Shown: piece by piece, positions 54,423-64,000 of the stretch
How the letters are laid out: the number at the start of each line of letters is the position of its first letter
How positions within the stretch are numbered: the first letter of the stretch is position 1
Notes under the pieces: generated by a model
Databases searched by the model: none
Seen by the model: only the letters and a program-made list of their open reading frames with translations
What the model was told of the DNA's origin: nothing
Assembly: GCA_963924555.1 (NCBI GenBank)
Contig: OZ004594.1
Location: forward strand, 1,364,001-1,428,000
Source: Crambe crambe
Lineage: Eukaryota; Porifera; Demospongiae; Poecilosclerida; Crambeidae
DNA length: 64,000 bases
Reading direction: 5' to 3'
Position numbers and translations under genes: made by a program

Positions 54423-54659
54423 AACCTATTAGCTGGCACTAGATGCTCTGAAATTTTCATTGCGAGAATGTTACAATGGGACATCAGAATCACAGACAAG
54501 TTGGGGGTCACTGAAAATGTCAAAGTAGCTACTATGGTGGGACAGCAACGAGTGTCCGGTGTCCTTTATTTGGAGTGTCCATTATTTCATAGGTTCCACC
54601 GTAGTGTTGCAACACTACAAACAAAATTTAAATAAAATGTACATGCAACAGTATTGGGA

Positions 54660-55768
54660 TCAATCTACTCTAAGCATTATGATGTCTTTCCGGTCTAATA
54701 ACTGCTCCAGTTGGTCCCAAGGGTGGACGGTATTACTACTAATATGCAGTTTTTTCAGATTTCCCAGAGATCTGCAAAGTTCCTTCAGTCCACTCGCACT
54801 AATCCGGTAGCACCCAATCAGATTAACACATCTACAAGGACAGAAGACAAACTGACATGTCACATTAGCTTAAGTCGTAAAGAAATGCTATAGAACATTT
54901 AGAGTAGGTTACTATAGAGATGAGGTGCGTTGTTCATTAGTAGGCCTATCCAACTTACCTCAGGGTGTCTTTCCATCTAGCAATGTAAAGAAGGTCTCTG
55001 TTGTTTGTCTTTGCGGAATCTTCTAGACACAGGCTCTCCAGATTTGGCCATGAGGGCTTCAGACTCACCATCCAGTCCATCTTCAGATCACACTTCTGGA
55101 AGCTGACACTTGTGAGAGTTGCAGAGTTGAATAAAAGACAGTTTTCGCTGAACTGTAGAATTAAGAGAGGAAGATGCTTATCCCCAAAATTTAATCGTTA
55201 AATTGATACAGCCACTGATAGGAAGAGGACCTTTTTTAAGTCGCAGTTTATAAGCGAAACGGCTTTGATTCCTGGACAGAGGGTAAATAAAAGGTCGATG
55301 AAGGATTCAGTGATGGTCATGTTCCCCTTATAGCGACTCTCTTCAATCACCACTCTACGAACAGTCTTGGGGAAGTAGAGACGAATGAGCTTCTTCATGG
55401 ATTGTGAGTCCATCTTTTTCTTCATTGAGTCATATGTCAGTTCAACACTCTCCCATACAGAAGCGTCTTTGCTCAAGTGATGAAACCTCCGACAAACCAT
55501 GGAGAAACGAACAAGGGAGATGAGATTCAGGTAGCCCATGATGACCAACATCATGTTGTCAGGGAGTCCATCAAGGGTGGCTCGTGGAGCTGGTCACAAT
55601 TAAATCTCTTAGCTCATTGCTGAAGGAGAAGAGTGTCTGCTCACCCACAATTTCCAGTTCCTGTGGTTGGTTACTTTTTCTTTTTTTCTTTGGGGGGCCA
55701 GCACTTGGACCATCGCTCCCATTCCGGGGCTGGAACCTGGATTTGGGTTTTCTCTTCTCATTTTCCAT
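54660..55768 (-). CDS. F-box protein with leucine-rich repeats
   Basis: Probable substrate receptor of an SCF ubiquitin ligase. Four exons (55768-55645, 55589-55210, 55152-54959, 54831-54660) give 289 aa. A basic N-terminus (GPPKKKRKSNQPQ, NLS-like) is followed by an F-box, LPDNMMLVIMGYLNLISLVR and then FSMVCRRFHHL, which should bind Skp1. Degenerate LRRs follow: KAVSLINCDL, TSVSFQKCDL, PNLESLCLED, RCVNLIGCYRI, GNLKKLHISS. Exon 2 has three in-phase donor choices; I used GTATCA because it fits the consensus best, so a few residues near the exon 2-3 joint are uncertain. In-frame Met codons also exist upstream, to 55804. Which FBXL subfamily it belongs to I cannot say. Confidence 0.82.
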
Positions 55769-55881
55769 GCTACGTTGAACTCTCATAAGGTACAGGGTCA
55801 ACACCGAGATAAGCTATGCATGCATGGCCGGCTCGAAGATTCGATTTTGTAAACCCTTTACCGTTATAGTAGTAATGAAGA
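55769..55881. promoter_or_regulatory. Bidirectional promoter, F-box gene and L-xylulose reductase
   Basis: Only 113 bp lie between divergent start codons. I see no TATA box and no NRF1-like palindrome in it, unlike the DHX16/SUN pair. Confidence 0.5.
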
Positions 55882-56385
55882 ATGGCTGAGGATATGGCAT
55901 ATGATTTTTCTGGCAGGCGAGTCTTAGTAACTGGAGCTGGGAAAGGTAATACTGATCCTATCTACATGTTACAATCGACCTTTCCTCCTTTTGAAATCTT
56001 TTAAAGGTATTGGTCGAGCAACTTGCATAGCTCTGGCCAAGTGTGGTGCAGAAGTGCTAGCTTTTAGCCGGACACAATCTGACCTGGACTCTCTTGAAAA
56101 TGAGGTGTGGATTTAGCCAGTCAATATGGTTTATTGCCTTACATCATTTAATGTTATAGTGCAGTGCAGTGGGTGGGGCTGAAAGGGGTGGTTCTCGTAG
56201 TGTCATATTCTGTGTCTTTATTTAGGCACCTGGAATAGTCACTGTATGTGTGGATGTGACAGAGCTAGAGGTAGTGAAGAAGGAAGTGGAGCGATTGAAA
56301 CCGATCCACCTGCTGGTCAACAACGCCGCCCTGGGGCACTTGAAACCATTCCTTGATGTCACCACTGAGGAATATGATAGGTGAA

Positions 56386-56418
<33 letters not shown>

Positions 56419-57219
56419 TCTCCCTCTCCCCTCCCTCACTCTCTCCACCCTCTCCCTTCCCCCTCTCCCTCCCTCCCTCTCTCTCTCATAATCCCTCCTT
56501 CCTTCCTCCCCCGTAGGGTCATGGACGTAAACTTGAAAGCAATTGTCTTTTTGTCGCAGTATGTTGCTAAGGACATGGTTGAACGAGGAAAAGGGGGTTC
56601 AATTGTCAACATCTCCAGTCAGGCTGCCCAGAGTGCTCTCCTTGATCACACAGTTTATTGTAAGTCCTTCACAATCTGGGTGGGGAGTCGTTGCATTTTG
56701 GTGCTCTTTAATCAGAATATACATTCTCATACATGCAGGCATGTCAAAGGCAGGACTGGATATGCTGACGAAAGTGATGGGTTTGGAACTTGGACCACAT
56801 AAGGTAGCAACGTATTCTTTTTGTGATGAACTTTTGAAGCTGTATATCGTTGCCTCAGATTCGTGTGAATGCAGTGAACCCTACAGTAGTGATGACTAAA
56901 ATGGGTCGCTTGGGATGGTCGGATCCTGTGAAGGCAGAAAGAATGCTCAGTAGGATACCAATGAAACAATTTGCAGGTGAGCAGCATGCTATAGGTGGAG
57001 GGTATTGTGGTGTCCCTGCATTATAAACCCCCTTGTGTGTACAAAGGTACTAAGGTGGAGGATTTGTGGTTCCCCTTTAGTGTACTTCTTTAATTTGACC
57101 CTCTTGTGTGTACAGAGGTGGAGGATGTTGTGGGTCCAATCCTCTTTCTACTCAGCGACAAGAGTGCCATGATTAACTGTGCTACTTTACCTGTGGATGG
57201 AGGCTTTTTAGCTTGTTGA
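55882..57219 (+). CDS. DCXR: L-xylulose reductase (dicarbonyl/L-xylulose reductase, SDR family)
   Basis: NADPH-dependent short-chain dehydrogenase that reduces L-xylulose to xylitol in the glucuronate/uronate pathway and also acts on alpha-dicarbonyls. Seven exons (55882-55945, 56007-56104, 56226-56380, 56517-56659, 56739-56803, 56859-56976, 57116-57219) give 248 aa, typical for the family. The cofactor loop is TGAGKGIG and the NADPH-type basic residue is in [14 protein letters not shown] follows; catalytic Ser is in [11 protein letters not shown] and the catalytic Tyr/Lys in VYCMSKAG (split across exons 4 and 5). The C-terminus, [10 protein letters not shown], closely matches the vertebrate enzyme. 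Intron 6 contains degenerate copies of the start of exon 7. Confidence 0.95.
56390..56490. repeat. CT/CA-rich pyrimidine tract in DCXR intron 3
   Basis: (CT)n, (AC)n and C/T-rich sequence fill most of the 136-bp intron and end in the acceptor CCCCCGTAG. Confidence 0.8.
56994..57145 (+). repeat. Tandem partial copies of the DCXR intron 6 / exon 7 border
   Basis: Units of roughly 60 bp beginning AGGTGGAGG and containing GTGTGTACA occur three times; the last contains the real acceptor TGTGTACAG and the start of exon 7 (GAGGTGGAGGATGTTGTGG). The earlier copy has TGTGTACAAAGG, so its AG is displaced. Confidence 0.7.
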
Positions 57220-57835
57220 GTCGAAGATTGGCGGAAGATGTTACGTCTGTGTAAAAAATTATAGGACACTGTCTTATTATACATTGAAATATAATTCTCA
57301 TGGCTAAAATTTTGATGTCTAAATACAATGAGACGTCAACAGAAGTGCACAATGTATAGTCATTGATGCTCCATGAATTTTAAACATTCACTATTAAATA
57401 TGACAAAGGGAATTGACTAGTAATTTGCAAGGGGGGAAAAAAGAGATAAAATAATCAACTGAAGGCTAAAAATAATGGGCTAGAAGCTTGAGGGAACATA
57501 TAATTGTTTTGAACAGACACTAGATAGTTGAAACGATAAATTTTGAAAACAGAGATGCTGCTGATCATTATGCAACAGTGATATACAAAAACAAACAAAC
57601 CCTATACGTGTGCATTAAAAGGAAAAAAATAAATGGCAATAAAGGATAATATAACCTACTATGAGTACTAAAATGATAAAGTTAATATTTAAGTGGCTCC
57701 TATAATTTTTGACTTAGACAAGTAACTTTTGATTCGCTACTTCTCGCTAAGCTTACCCCCTCCACTTGTTTCTAACACCTCCCCCATAAAATACAACCCT
57801 CTTACAAAAAAAAAATGTTTAAAAAAACCAACGGA
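57220..57835. other. Intergenic 3' region, DCXR and Unkempt converging
   Basis: No gene. AT-rich DNA that must hold both 3' UTRs; AATAAA-type signals are present on the plus strand at about 57625-57645. Nothing else stands out. Confidence 0.6.
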
Positions 57836-60800
57836 CTAATATGAAGGATGGACGATAGTTCTTGACATAATAGGTTCATTGCAGTAGGAGCACTTGGGTT
57901 TGGCCCCCATCCTGTCAAAGCACTTTTCACACATGGTGCAGTGGTTACAAGGCTGGGCCAACACACAGCGAGGAACTTCTTTACACTGGGTACAGAGTTG
58001 GGATAATCGCTGTTGTATGTTCTGGAGAAGAGATAATGATGGTTTCATAATCATGATATTGATACAGTGAAACCCCTCAGATAAAGGACAATACAAACCT
58101 CGGAACAAGGGATTAATACCTCCAAGAGAGGACAACCTCTCCACAAAGGACAAAATGGTACGTCCTGATGGTGTAGTGGTGTCCTAGTTTCAATGCTAGG
58201 GTAAGGCAAAGTGGGGCTATTTCAAACGGCAGGTAATTCAATATTTTTTAAACTACTGAGATTTCTGAAGGATATAATTATCTTTCAAAATAATTATTGT
58301 GCTCATAAGCTTGAGGAGTTTTAAAAATATTTGACCATTTAGAATAGCCCCACTTTGCAGTTTTCAGATTTTGGAACCAGAGAGCGGTTTTGTGCTACTG
58401 TGGACTTTATTGTGTCTCTTACCGATTCAACTCTCTCCAAATCTAGTCGCAACAACTGCTGAATCTGTTCCAAGTTGGATATGGGCAATCTTGTCAACTC
58501 AGCATTTTCGGCAAGAGCTCGAATGGGACCCTGTGCCTGCACTATTCTCATCTTGTTCTCAGCATCACGGAGAGCTAACTCTAGTTCTTCTATCCTCCGA
58601 GTGGCATCTTCCCGTTCCAGCCGGACTTTAGCATTGACGTCCTCCAGTTCTCTCTTCAAGAACTCATAAGCCTGTTTGGCCTGCTTGAAGGACTCGTGCC
58701 AATGGATCAACTGGTTCTGTGACTGCTTGAGGTCTTCTCTCAGAATGGCCACTTCCGCAGACTTGTCACTAGGAGACCCCAAGGCTGCTTGCATCTGGAG
58801 AGAAGACCAATAATGAAAGGGGCTACTATATTAGAGGGGGAGATGGCTATGGAGTGTACAGTGGAACCTCCAAATAATGGACACACTTGGGACCCAGCCT
58901 TCTGTCCTTTGTAGAGAGGTTGTCCTCCTTTGGAGGTTATTTTATATAGAGTGGATGTACAAAAATAGATTGTCCTTTGTTGAGAGGTTTGTCCTCTTTC
59001 AGAGTGTCCTTTATTGCATAGTAGTATTAATCTTGACCAGGAGACTTACCATTGAAGACTGCTTTGAAGGCGAGGGAGGAGGTCTAGAGGACATGTTATA
59101 GCTCTGCTGACTAGACTGTGTGGGGTAGAAAGGAGAGGTGGAGTGGGGGAGGGGGGAAGTGGGCGTGAATCCTACCCCTGGACCAACTGTCTGTACATGT
59201 TGAAGAGGACCAGTACCCTAAATAAAAAAAGGATGTTAGTTGAAGTTCAATTCTTTAATTGTTTGCTAACCGATGACGTGGTCCTGTTGAAAGGGGAGAG
59301 GGGTCCTAAGGGGGTGGAGTAGGGGTAGGAAGACGCTTGGCTGGGATTGAAGGACTGGAGGAAACCTTGTGCCACCGGAGATTGCCCCATTATGTTCCCA
59401 CTATACAACTGCTGTGCCAAAAAAAAAAAAAAAAAAAAAAAGGAAAAAAAGCTGTCAAGAATTTCATAAAATCATGACTGAAATGTTCCTGTTAAAGAGG
59501 TTAGATTTAATAAAGGCATCATTCTAACCAGTGTTAAGTGTAGGAAGAAAGTGGATCACTGTACCAACTCTCTCATTGGGCATGCATTGATTCCTAGAAG
59601 CTCAAGCATGTACATATGAGTGGAAATGAGCCAAACTGCTCTTGGTGTACAATTGGATATGTGTGTATTCCACATGCTGCATGCATGTACATGTGTATTA
59701 GATGGACATACAAGTACTGGTGGAACAAAAGAACAGCTGCAGGTACATTGTACTTGAAGAAACCTCTTTGATCTGAGAAGGCTGGGGTGTGTTTATAACT
59801 CAGGAACCAATCCATAACACATACCTCTGTTGTCTGCTGCTGTTCTTCGGTGAGATTGGTTGAGTCAATGTCCTCGAGAGTGAGGTCGTCCAGTCCTCCT
59901 CCTACCATGGCTTCCAAGGTGTCTGTCACACTCGAGGGAAGACTGTGGGACTGAAAACTAGCGTCAGGACTCATCCCAGCACCTTCCAGAGACAGACGAA
60001 GAATCTAGCAGTGACATAGACAGAGATATTCTTCTTAAATAAGTGGGGAAATGCATCAGATTAGATGAATGGCCAGCACTGGGTAAAACTCCTGCTGTAA
60101 TCATACATAACTGAGTTTACCTGTTTCCGTCTTGTCCTTTCACTCTCGTCTAAACTAGCATCCCCATCGATGGCTTGGAAACGGCGTAGAATTAACTGTC
60201 ATCACAAGTGTGAATGATACAATCAAACTAGTTGTATACAACAATTCCTAATACTAATGGACTATTAGAGGTTTCAAATTGATGGTGCTTACACTCTGCA
60301 TATAAATGCCAAAGTAGTTGATATCAATTTGAAATTTTGAGTCCAGGCCTATTGATACTTGCACAGTCCACTACTGTCTTTCCCTACCTGTACTTGAGAG
60401 TCGTCTTCCAAACTTCTACTCTTGACTTCCGCTCCTGGAGCTTTCTGGAAACCCTCTGATGATGTGCTGTTGGTCCGATCGGGCCGGCCGATGGGCTGGG
60501 GGAGGGATTTGGCAAAGGAGGGGGATGTAGTAGGAGGAGGAGGAGGCATGACAGAAGAAGAGGAAGAGGAAGGGAGGACGATGCCACCACGTGCTTGATA
60601 GGGGTAATGGAGGGAGATGGGCTGGGATAACTGGGAATATAGGGTACTGGACTCCATAATGCCGGGGGTAGACTGAACAAATATAACATATCATAGCTAA
60701 TACAAGAGTAAGATACAATCTTAGTATTTATACAAACTAAATCCCAAAGGAGAAGGGTGTTGTACTCCTTAAACAACTCACCACTACTGGACTTGAGCTT

Positions 60801-61293
60801 GGTGTTGTGACCATTGGCACATCAGTCAAATCACGAGGAGCAGTCAATTCCTCTACATTATGAAAACATCGTTACAATGTATACATAATCATTAGCGTGC
60901 TGAGATGAGGGGGGTTCCCCACTAATTTCTAATTAAACTCTATCAGGATATTTAATGTGAGGCCTAAGCCCACCCAAATTTCCTGTTTTAGAATTGCAAT
61001 CATTAATGTGCTACGCTCACATTGAAAACTGTTCACCTTAGAGTACAAACTCACTTTCATCATGAGCAAATGCGCAGAAGGGGCCTCGTGGGCAATAGCC
61101 TGTCTGCTGGACATCATTGCACTTGGTGGATTTGTAGATTTCAGGATGGAATTGTTGTTCTGTGCGGGTGTGGCAGTAGGTACAGGAGTCACCCTGTTCA
61201 CAATTAGTGGGGTCTCCCCACTCGTCATTCAGCTTCACATTGGGACAAGGTGTTGACCTGAGGGTGGGGGGTAGCAGAAGAGGAGGAGAGAGG

Positions 61294-61375
<82 letters not shown>

Positions 61376-63252
61376 ATTAAGAACTGGCAACTGCTGTGTC
61401 AGCAACCACTGAGTTGCCAATAGCCAGGACAGTCCCAAAATAGGGGAGTTAATTTCAGAGCCCAAAGTGTTGAATCACCACTACATCTGTAGTACACGTA
61501 CACATACATGGAGCCTGTGTCACCTGACATAGTAATAACCCATTGACATCCACCACTAACAGCATGTTTGAGTACTAACTCCACTTGTAAAATCACTCCA
61601 AACACAACCAAAACATATCCACACTGATTCCACAGCAACAGATCATTAGAGGCAAATGTAGGGGCTCCCCCAGGAATAGAAAGATTGAATAAATCACTCA
61701 TTCAATTCTACGTAAGAGTACATGTACGATCATAGATTCTCCAAAAGCAAAGTTAAAAAAAAAACAAAAAACAAAACTAAAGGGAGAGCCCCTGACCATC
61801 AATGGGGTACCGTCATCTCTCACAGCATTCTTAACTATGGCAGCTGGGCCATACAAGTACCTGTATTTGAACTTCTTTGGAGTCCTTCTCCTGTCTTTGT
61901 TGTTATGGTAGAAGGGACAGGCATAACCTTGTCTACATAACCGAGGGGGTCTCTTGCACGGTTCTGTCTTATAGTAGGTCAGGACGAAACTTGATTCTGC
62001 AGTAATAAAAATGTGTAGTAAAATAAACATGCCTTTAAAAATGATAAATTCTTGACAGAATTTTTTGCAACTGTAACAAAACATCATGCCTTGGAAAAGA
62101 GGAAAAGAAGAAACTTATTTGAATTCTAAAATAAGGATTCCTATAGGATGTTGAATGTACCTCGGCCCTCAGCATGCAATTGACCCTTAAAGGTTTATAT
62201 TTCACATAGAGCTTCTACTGTGATCCCTTATATACATAACCTTTTTTTAAATGAGAATATCTTTATTAAGGACTGCCCTCCATATAACAAAAATGACCTT
62301 ACACCTCCTTTAAGGATGTTTTCCTAATCTATACGAACTGACACTTAAAATGAGAACATCGGAAATGAAGACACCTTTGGATTATCTGTTGGTACAGTGT
62401 GTCCCAACAATCCCCATTAAGAATAATGCCTCTTGTATCATCCATCTCTATTGTACTCAGTACAGCCCTCCCTTACTGTCAGTACTAGATTACATTCCTG
62501 CTTGAAAGCAAACACTGTCTTGCACACACCACTAATATGCACCACACAATGATATTACATCACCATTTGGAGCATCCCAGTGTTCTTATCACTATAGACA
62601 AGCGATAATATTCTACTGTGTGGCTCACAACAGTGAGAAAAATTTCCACTAGTTACGCCACAGGGATCTAATGAGCACAAAATTATACATCTCATACAGA
62701 ATCCACTGAAAATGAAATCTTTTAGACTTCCTCCAATATAGAATTCAAGCCAAGCCATAACAATAGTACAAGTGAAAACATCAATATGCAGTGAAACCTC
62801 CAAAATACTTGGATAAAATACCTCCCAATATCGCTCACTACTTCTCTGTGCATATATTTCTCTGTAGGAATGGTTGAACTCTAGAGAAGAGATATTTAGC
62901 TTTTCTTGACACATTGGTCCCCCCAAACTAAATATCTGGTGGCTTGCTTTATGTATTGTTCATACCTTGCCATCTAGGATCGTCCACTAACACACCCCTC
63001 TCCTTCTCAAGACTCCCTACCAAGGGGGACACTAATCTTCCCTCATCATCCTCACGTCCCACCCCTTGGAGTTCCCGTATGTCATACACAGGAGGTCGAA
63101 GGTCATTTGGACCGTGGGCAAACGCACAGTGGGGGCCATTCTTGATGCAGTAACCTCTGGAGTCAGTTTCATAAACACAGGTGCTTGTTTTGTAGTATCT
63201 GAGGTGGTAGCGTCTCTCAGTGTCACCAGCCGTCCGATGGAGATAAGGACAA
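57836..63252 (-). CDS. UNK: Unkempt RNA-binding zinc-finger protein (5' end outside window)
   Basis: Unkempt binds UAG-containing mRNAs through clustered CCCH fingers and represses translation; it acts in the cytoplasm in development. The first visible exon (63252-62966) starts inside the finger region (CPYLHRTAGDTERRYHLRYY, then CVYETDSRGYCIKNGPHCAFAHG). Exon 61996-61797 has YYKTEPCKRPPRLCRQGYAC; exon 61257-61055 has CEQGDSCTYCHTRTEQQFHP, EIYKSTKCNDVQQTGYCPRG and PFCAFAH. Middle exons (about 60850-59050) are Ser/Pro-rich. Exon 58794-58423 is a coiled coil, and the last exon (58021-57836) a small RING-like domain (LCTQCKEVPRC, CNHCTMCEKCF, CSYCNEPI). The order CCCH cluster, linker, coiled coil, RING is diagnostic. 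The N-terminal fingers and start codon lie beyond 64000; I see no exon in 63253-64000. Which of the UNK and UNKL lineages it matches cannot be told. Confidence 0.93.
58065..58185 (-). mobile_element. MITE-like inverted-repeat element (Unkempt intron), diverged
   Basis: Left end CAGTGAAACCCCTCAGATAA followed by AGGACAA and later GAGAGGACAACCTCTCCACA, the reverse complement of the family core. It is shorter and more diverged than the others. Confidence 0.5.
58859..59020 (+). mobile_element. MITE-like inverted-repeat element (Unkempt intron)
   Basis: One of the best copies: left end CAGTGGAACCTCCAAATAAT, then GGACACACTTGGGACCCAGC and GTAGAGAGGTTGTCCTCC, ending in AGAGTGTCCTTTATTGCA. A left-end fragment (CAGTGAAACCTCCAAAATAC) also occurs at about 62789. 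Confidence 0.65.
61294..61373. repeat. (GA)n microsatellite in an Unkempt intron
   Basis: A GA run of about 80 bp just 5' (in transcript order) of the exon at 61257-61055. On the coding strand it is a (TC)n tract and could act as a long polypyrimidine tract for that acceptor. Confidence 0.9.
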
Positions 63253-64000
63253 CTGCATTGTTATAGAAAAACACATGCACTCAGAGATAATCATTGAGCA
63301 TTATCATCATCAATTCCAATGTTTTGAGGTCCTATCGGCCCCTATTAGTCCTACTACCCCAAGTAGCCCTAGGGCTAGGGCAAGGGCTAGTAGGGTTAGG
63401 CTAATGGGGCCAGGCTGTTAGGGCTGTAAGAGTACTCCAAATGTCAAGGGATGGTCACTGCACCGTATACATGTTGGTATAACACCGTTTTCTATGGCTG
63501 GTCTAAACTGTATAGAAGTTGTGTCTAATGGAGGAGAGTCCTCTAAAAATATTCAGGGGAGGGAAAACCATTGCAGGAATTACTTACCCACACACGATGA
63601 CAAAATCATACATAAACCTGTGTGTAGTCACTACAGATGCTTCTAATCACAGCATACGGTAATGAACCAGTACTAATAAATAACGTTCAGCTGATAAAGT
63701 TGGCAAAAAAGGTGCCAAAGAGCCTTAAAATAGCTGTGCCAATTCACCATCTGAGCAATGTACACTCATGGCCTTAGGCACTCCCTCTATAAAGCCTATT
63801 AGTGTCTCGATAGCAACATGTCATTTACATAGCTTCTTACAGAGATTATGTTGATGGAGTCCATTTTTAAGGGAAAAAAGATCTGGTAAAAAAATGTCTC
63901 TATGAAGTCGACACTATCTTTAACACATTATCACTATCATAACCACTCGTTCCCAGGCTGGTTTACAAGATGGATTACTGCTTGGCCCAATATTCTGTAT
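63253..64000. other. Right-end stretch, presumed Unkempt intron
   Basis: No exon recognised on either strand. A GGGCTA/TTAGGG-like patch lies at about 63350-63420. Confidence 0.5.

Noticed and set aside
54240-54635. Open frames on both strands across the 12-bp minisatellite
   Set aside because: Unit length divisible by three keeps frames open artificially; no domain, no splice logic.
63340-63420. Telomeric or interstitial telomere sequence
   Set aside because: GGGCTA-like motifs are irregular, short and occur in several introns; no run of a single telomere repeat.

Overview
The window is nuclear DNA from an animal, most likely a demosponge or a similarly compact early-branching metazoan. 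Genes carry many exons separated mostly by 50-300 bp introns with GT/AG borders, intergenic gaps are often only 100-600 bp, and several gene pairs are head to head. The gene set is animal-specific: SUN-domain protein, Unkempt, a GAREM-like CABIT/SAM adaptor, and GABA-B-like class C receptors, a family known to be expanded in sponges. The species is my inference; no marker here proves it.

Layout. 1-3139: no gene; minisatellites and a (GA)n tract. 3140-5497 (-): unrecognised disordered nuclear-type protein, with a probable 5' UTR exon near 6233-6330. 5501-7976: no other gene. 7977-12609 (+): GABA-B-like receptor A. 12937-19212 (-): DEAH-box splicing helicase DHX16/Prp2, sharing a 108-bp promoter interval with a SUN-domain protein at 19321-23415 (+). 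23973-28592 (+): RS-rich nuclear protein. 28805-34363 (-): GAREM-like signalling adaptor, head to head with the first of three isopenicillin-N-synthase-like 2OG-Fe(II) oxygenases (34745-38083, 38711-40336, 42000-43668, all +). Between oxygenases 2 and 3 lie dead pieces of the GAREM-like gene, and after oxygenase 3 a dead first exon of a GABA-B-like receptor. 44331-49255 and 49581-54029 (-): receptors B and C. 54660-55768 (-): F-box/LRR protein, head to head with L-xylulose reductase (55882-57219, +). 57836-63252 and beyond (-): Unkempt, 5' end outside the window.

I rebuilt exon by exon the three receptors (15 exons each; 810, 820 and 807 aa), DHX16 (27 exons, 1048 aa), the GAREM-like gene (10 exons, 996 aa), the oxygenases (7 exons each), the F-box protein (289 aa) and the reductase (248 aa). 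Each sums to an intact reading frame, which supports the splice sites chosen.

Themes. The clearest local novelty is lineage-specific duplication: a receptor family that keeps an identical exon plan but lacks the GABA-contacting acid, and a tandem oxygenase array that dragged fragments of its neighbours along. One oxygenase intron holds a 1.6-kb fold-back-type element whose empty site is preserved in the two paralogues. A family of about 150-bp inverted-repeat elements (MITE-like) is scattered through introns. Two introns are built from tandem copies of their own exon borders. NRF1-like GCGCATGCGC palindromes sit just upstream of several start codons.
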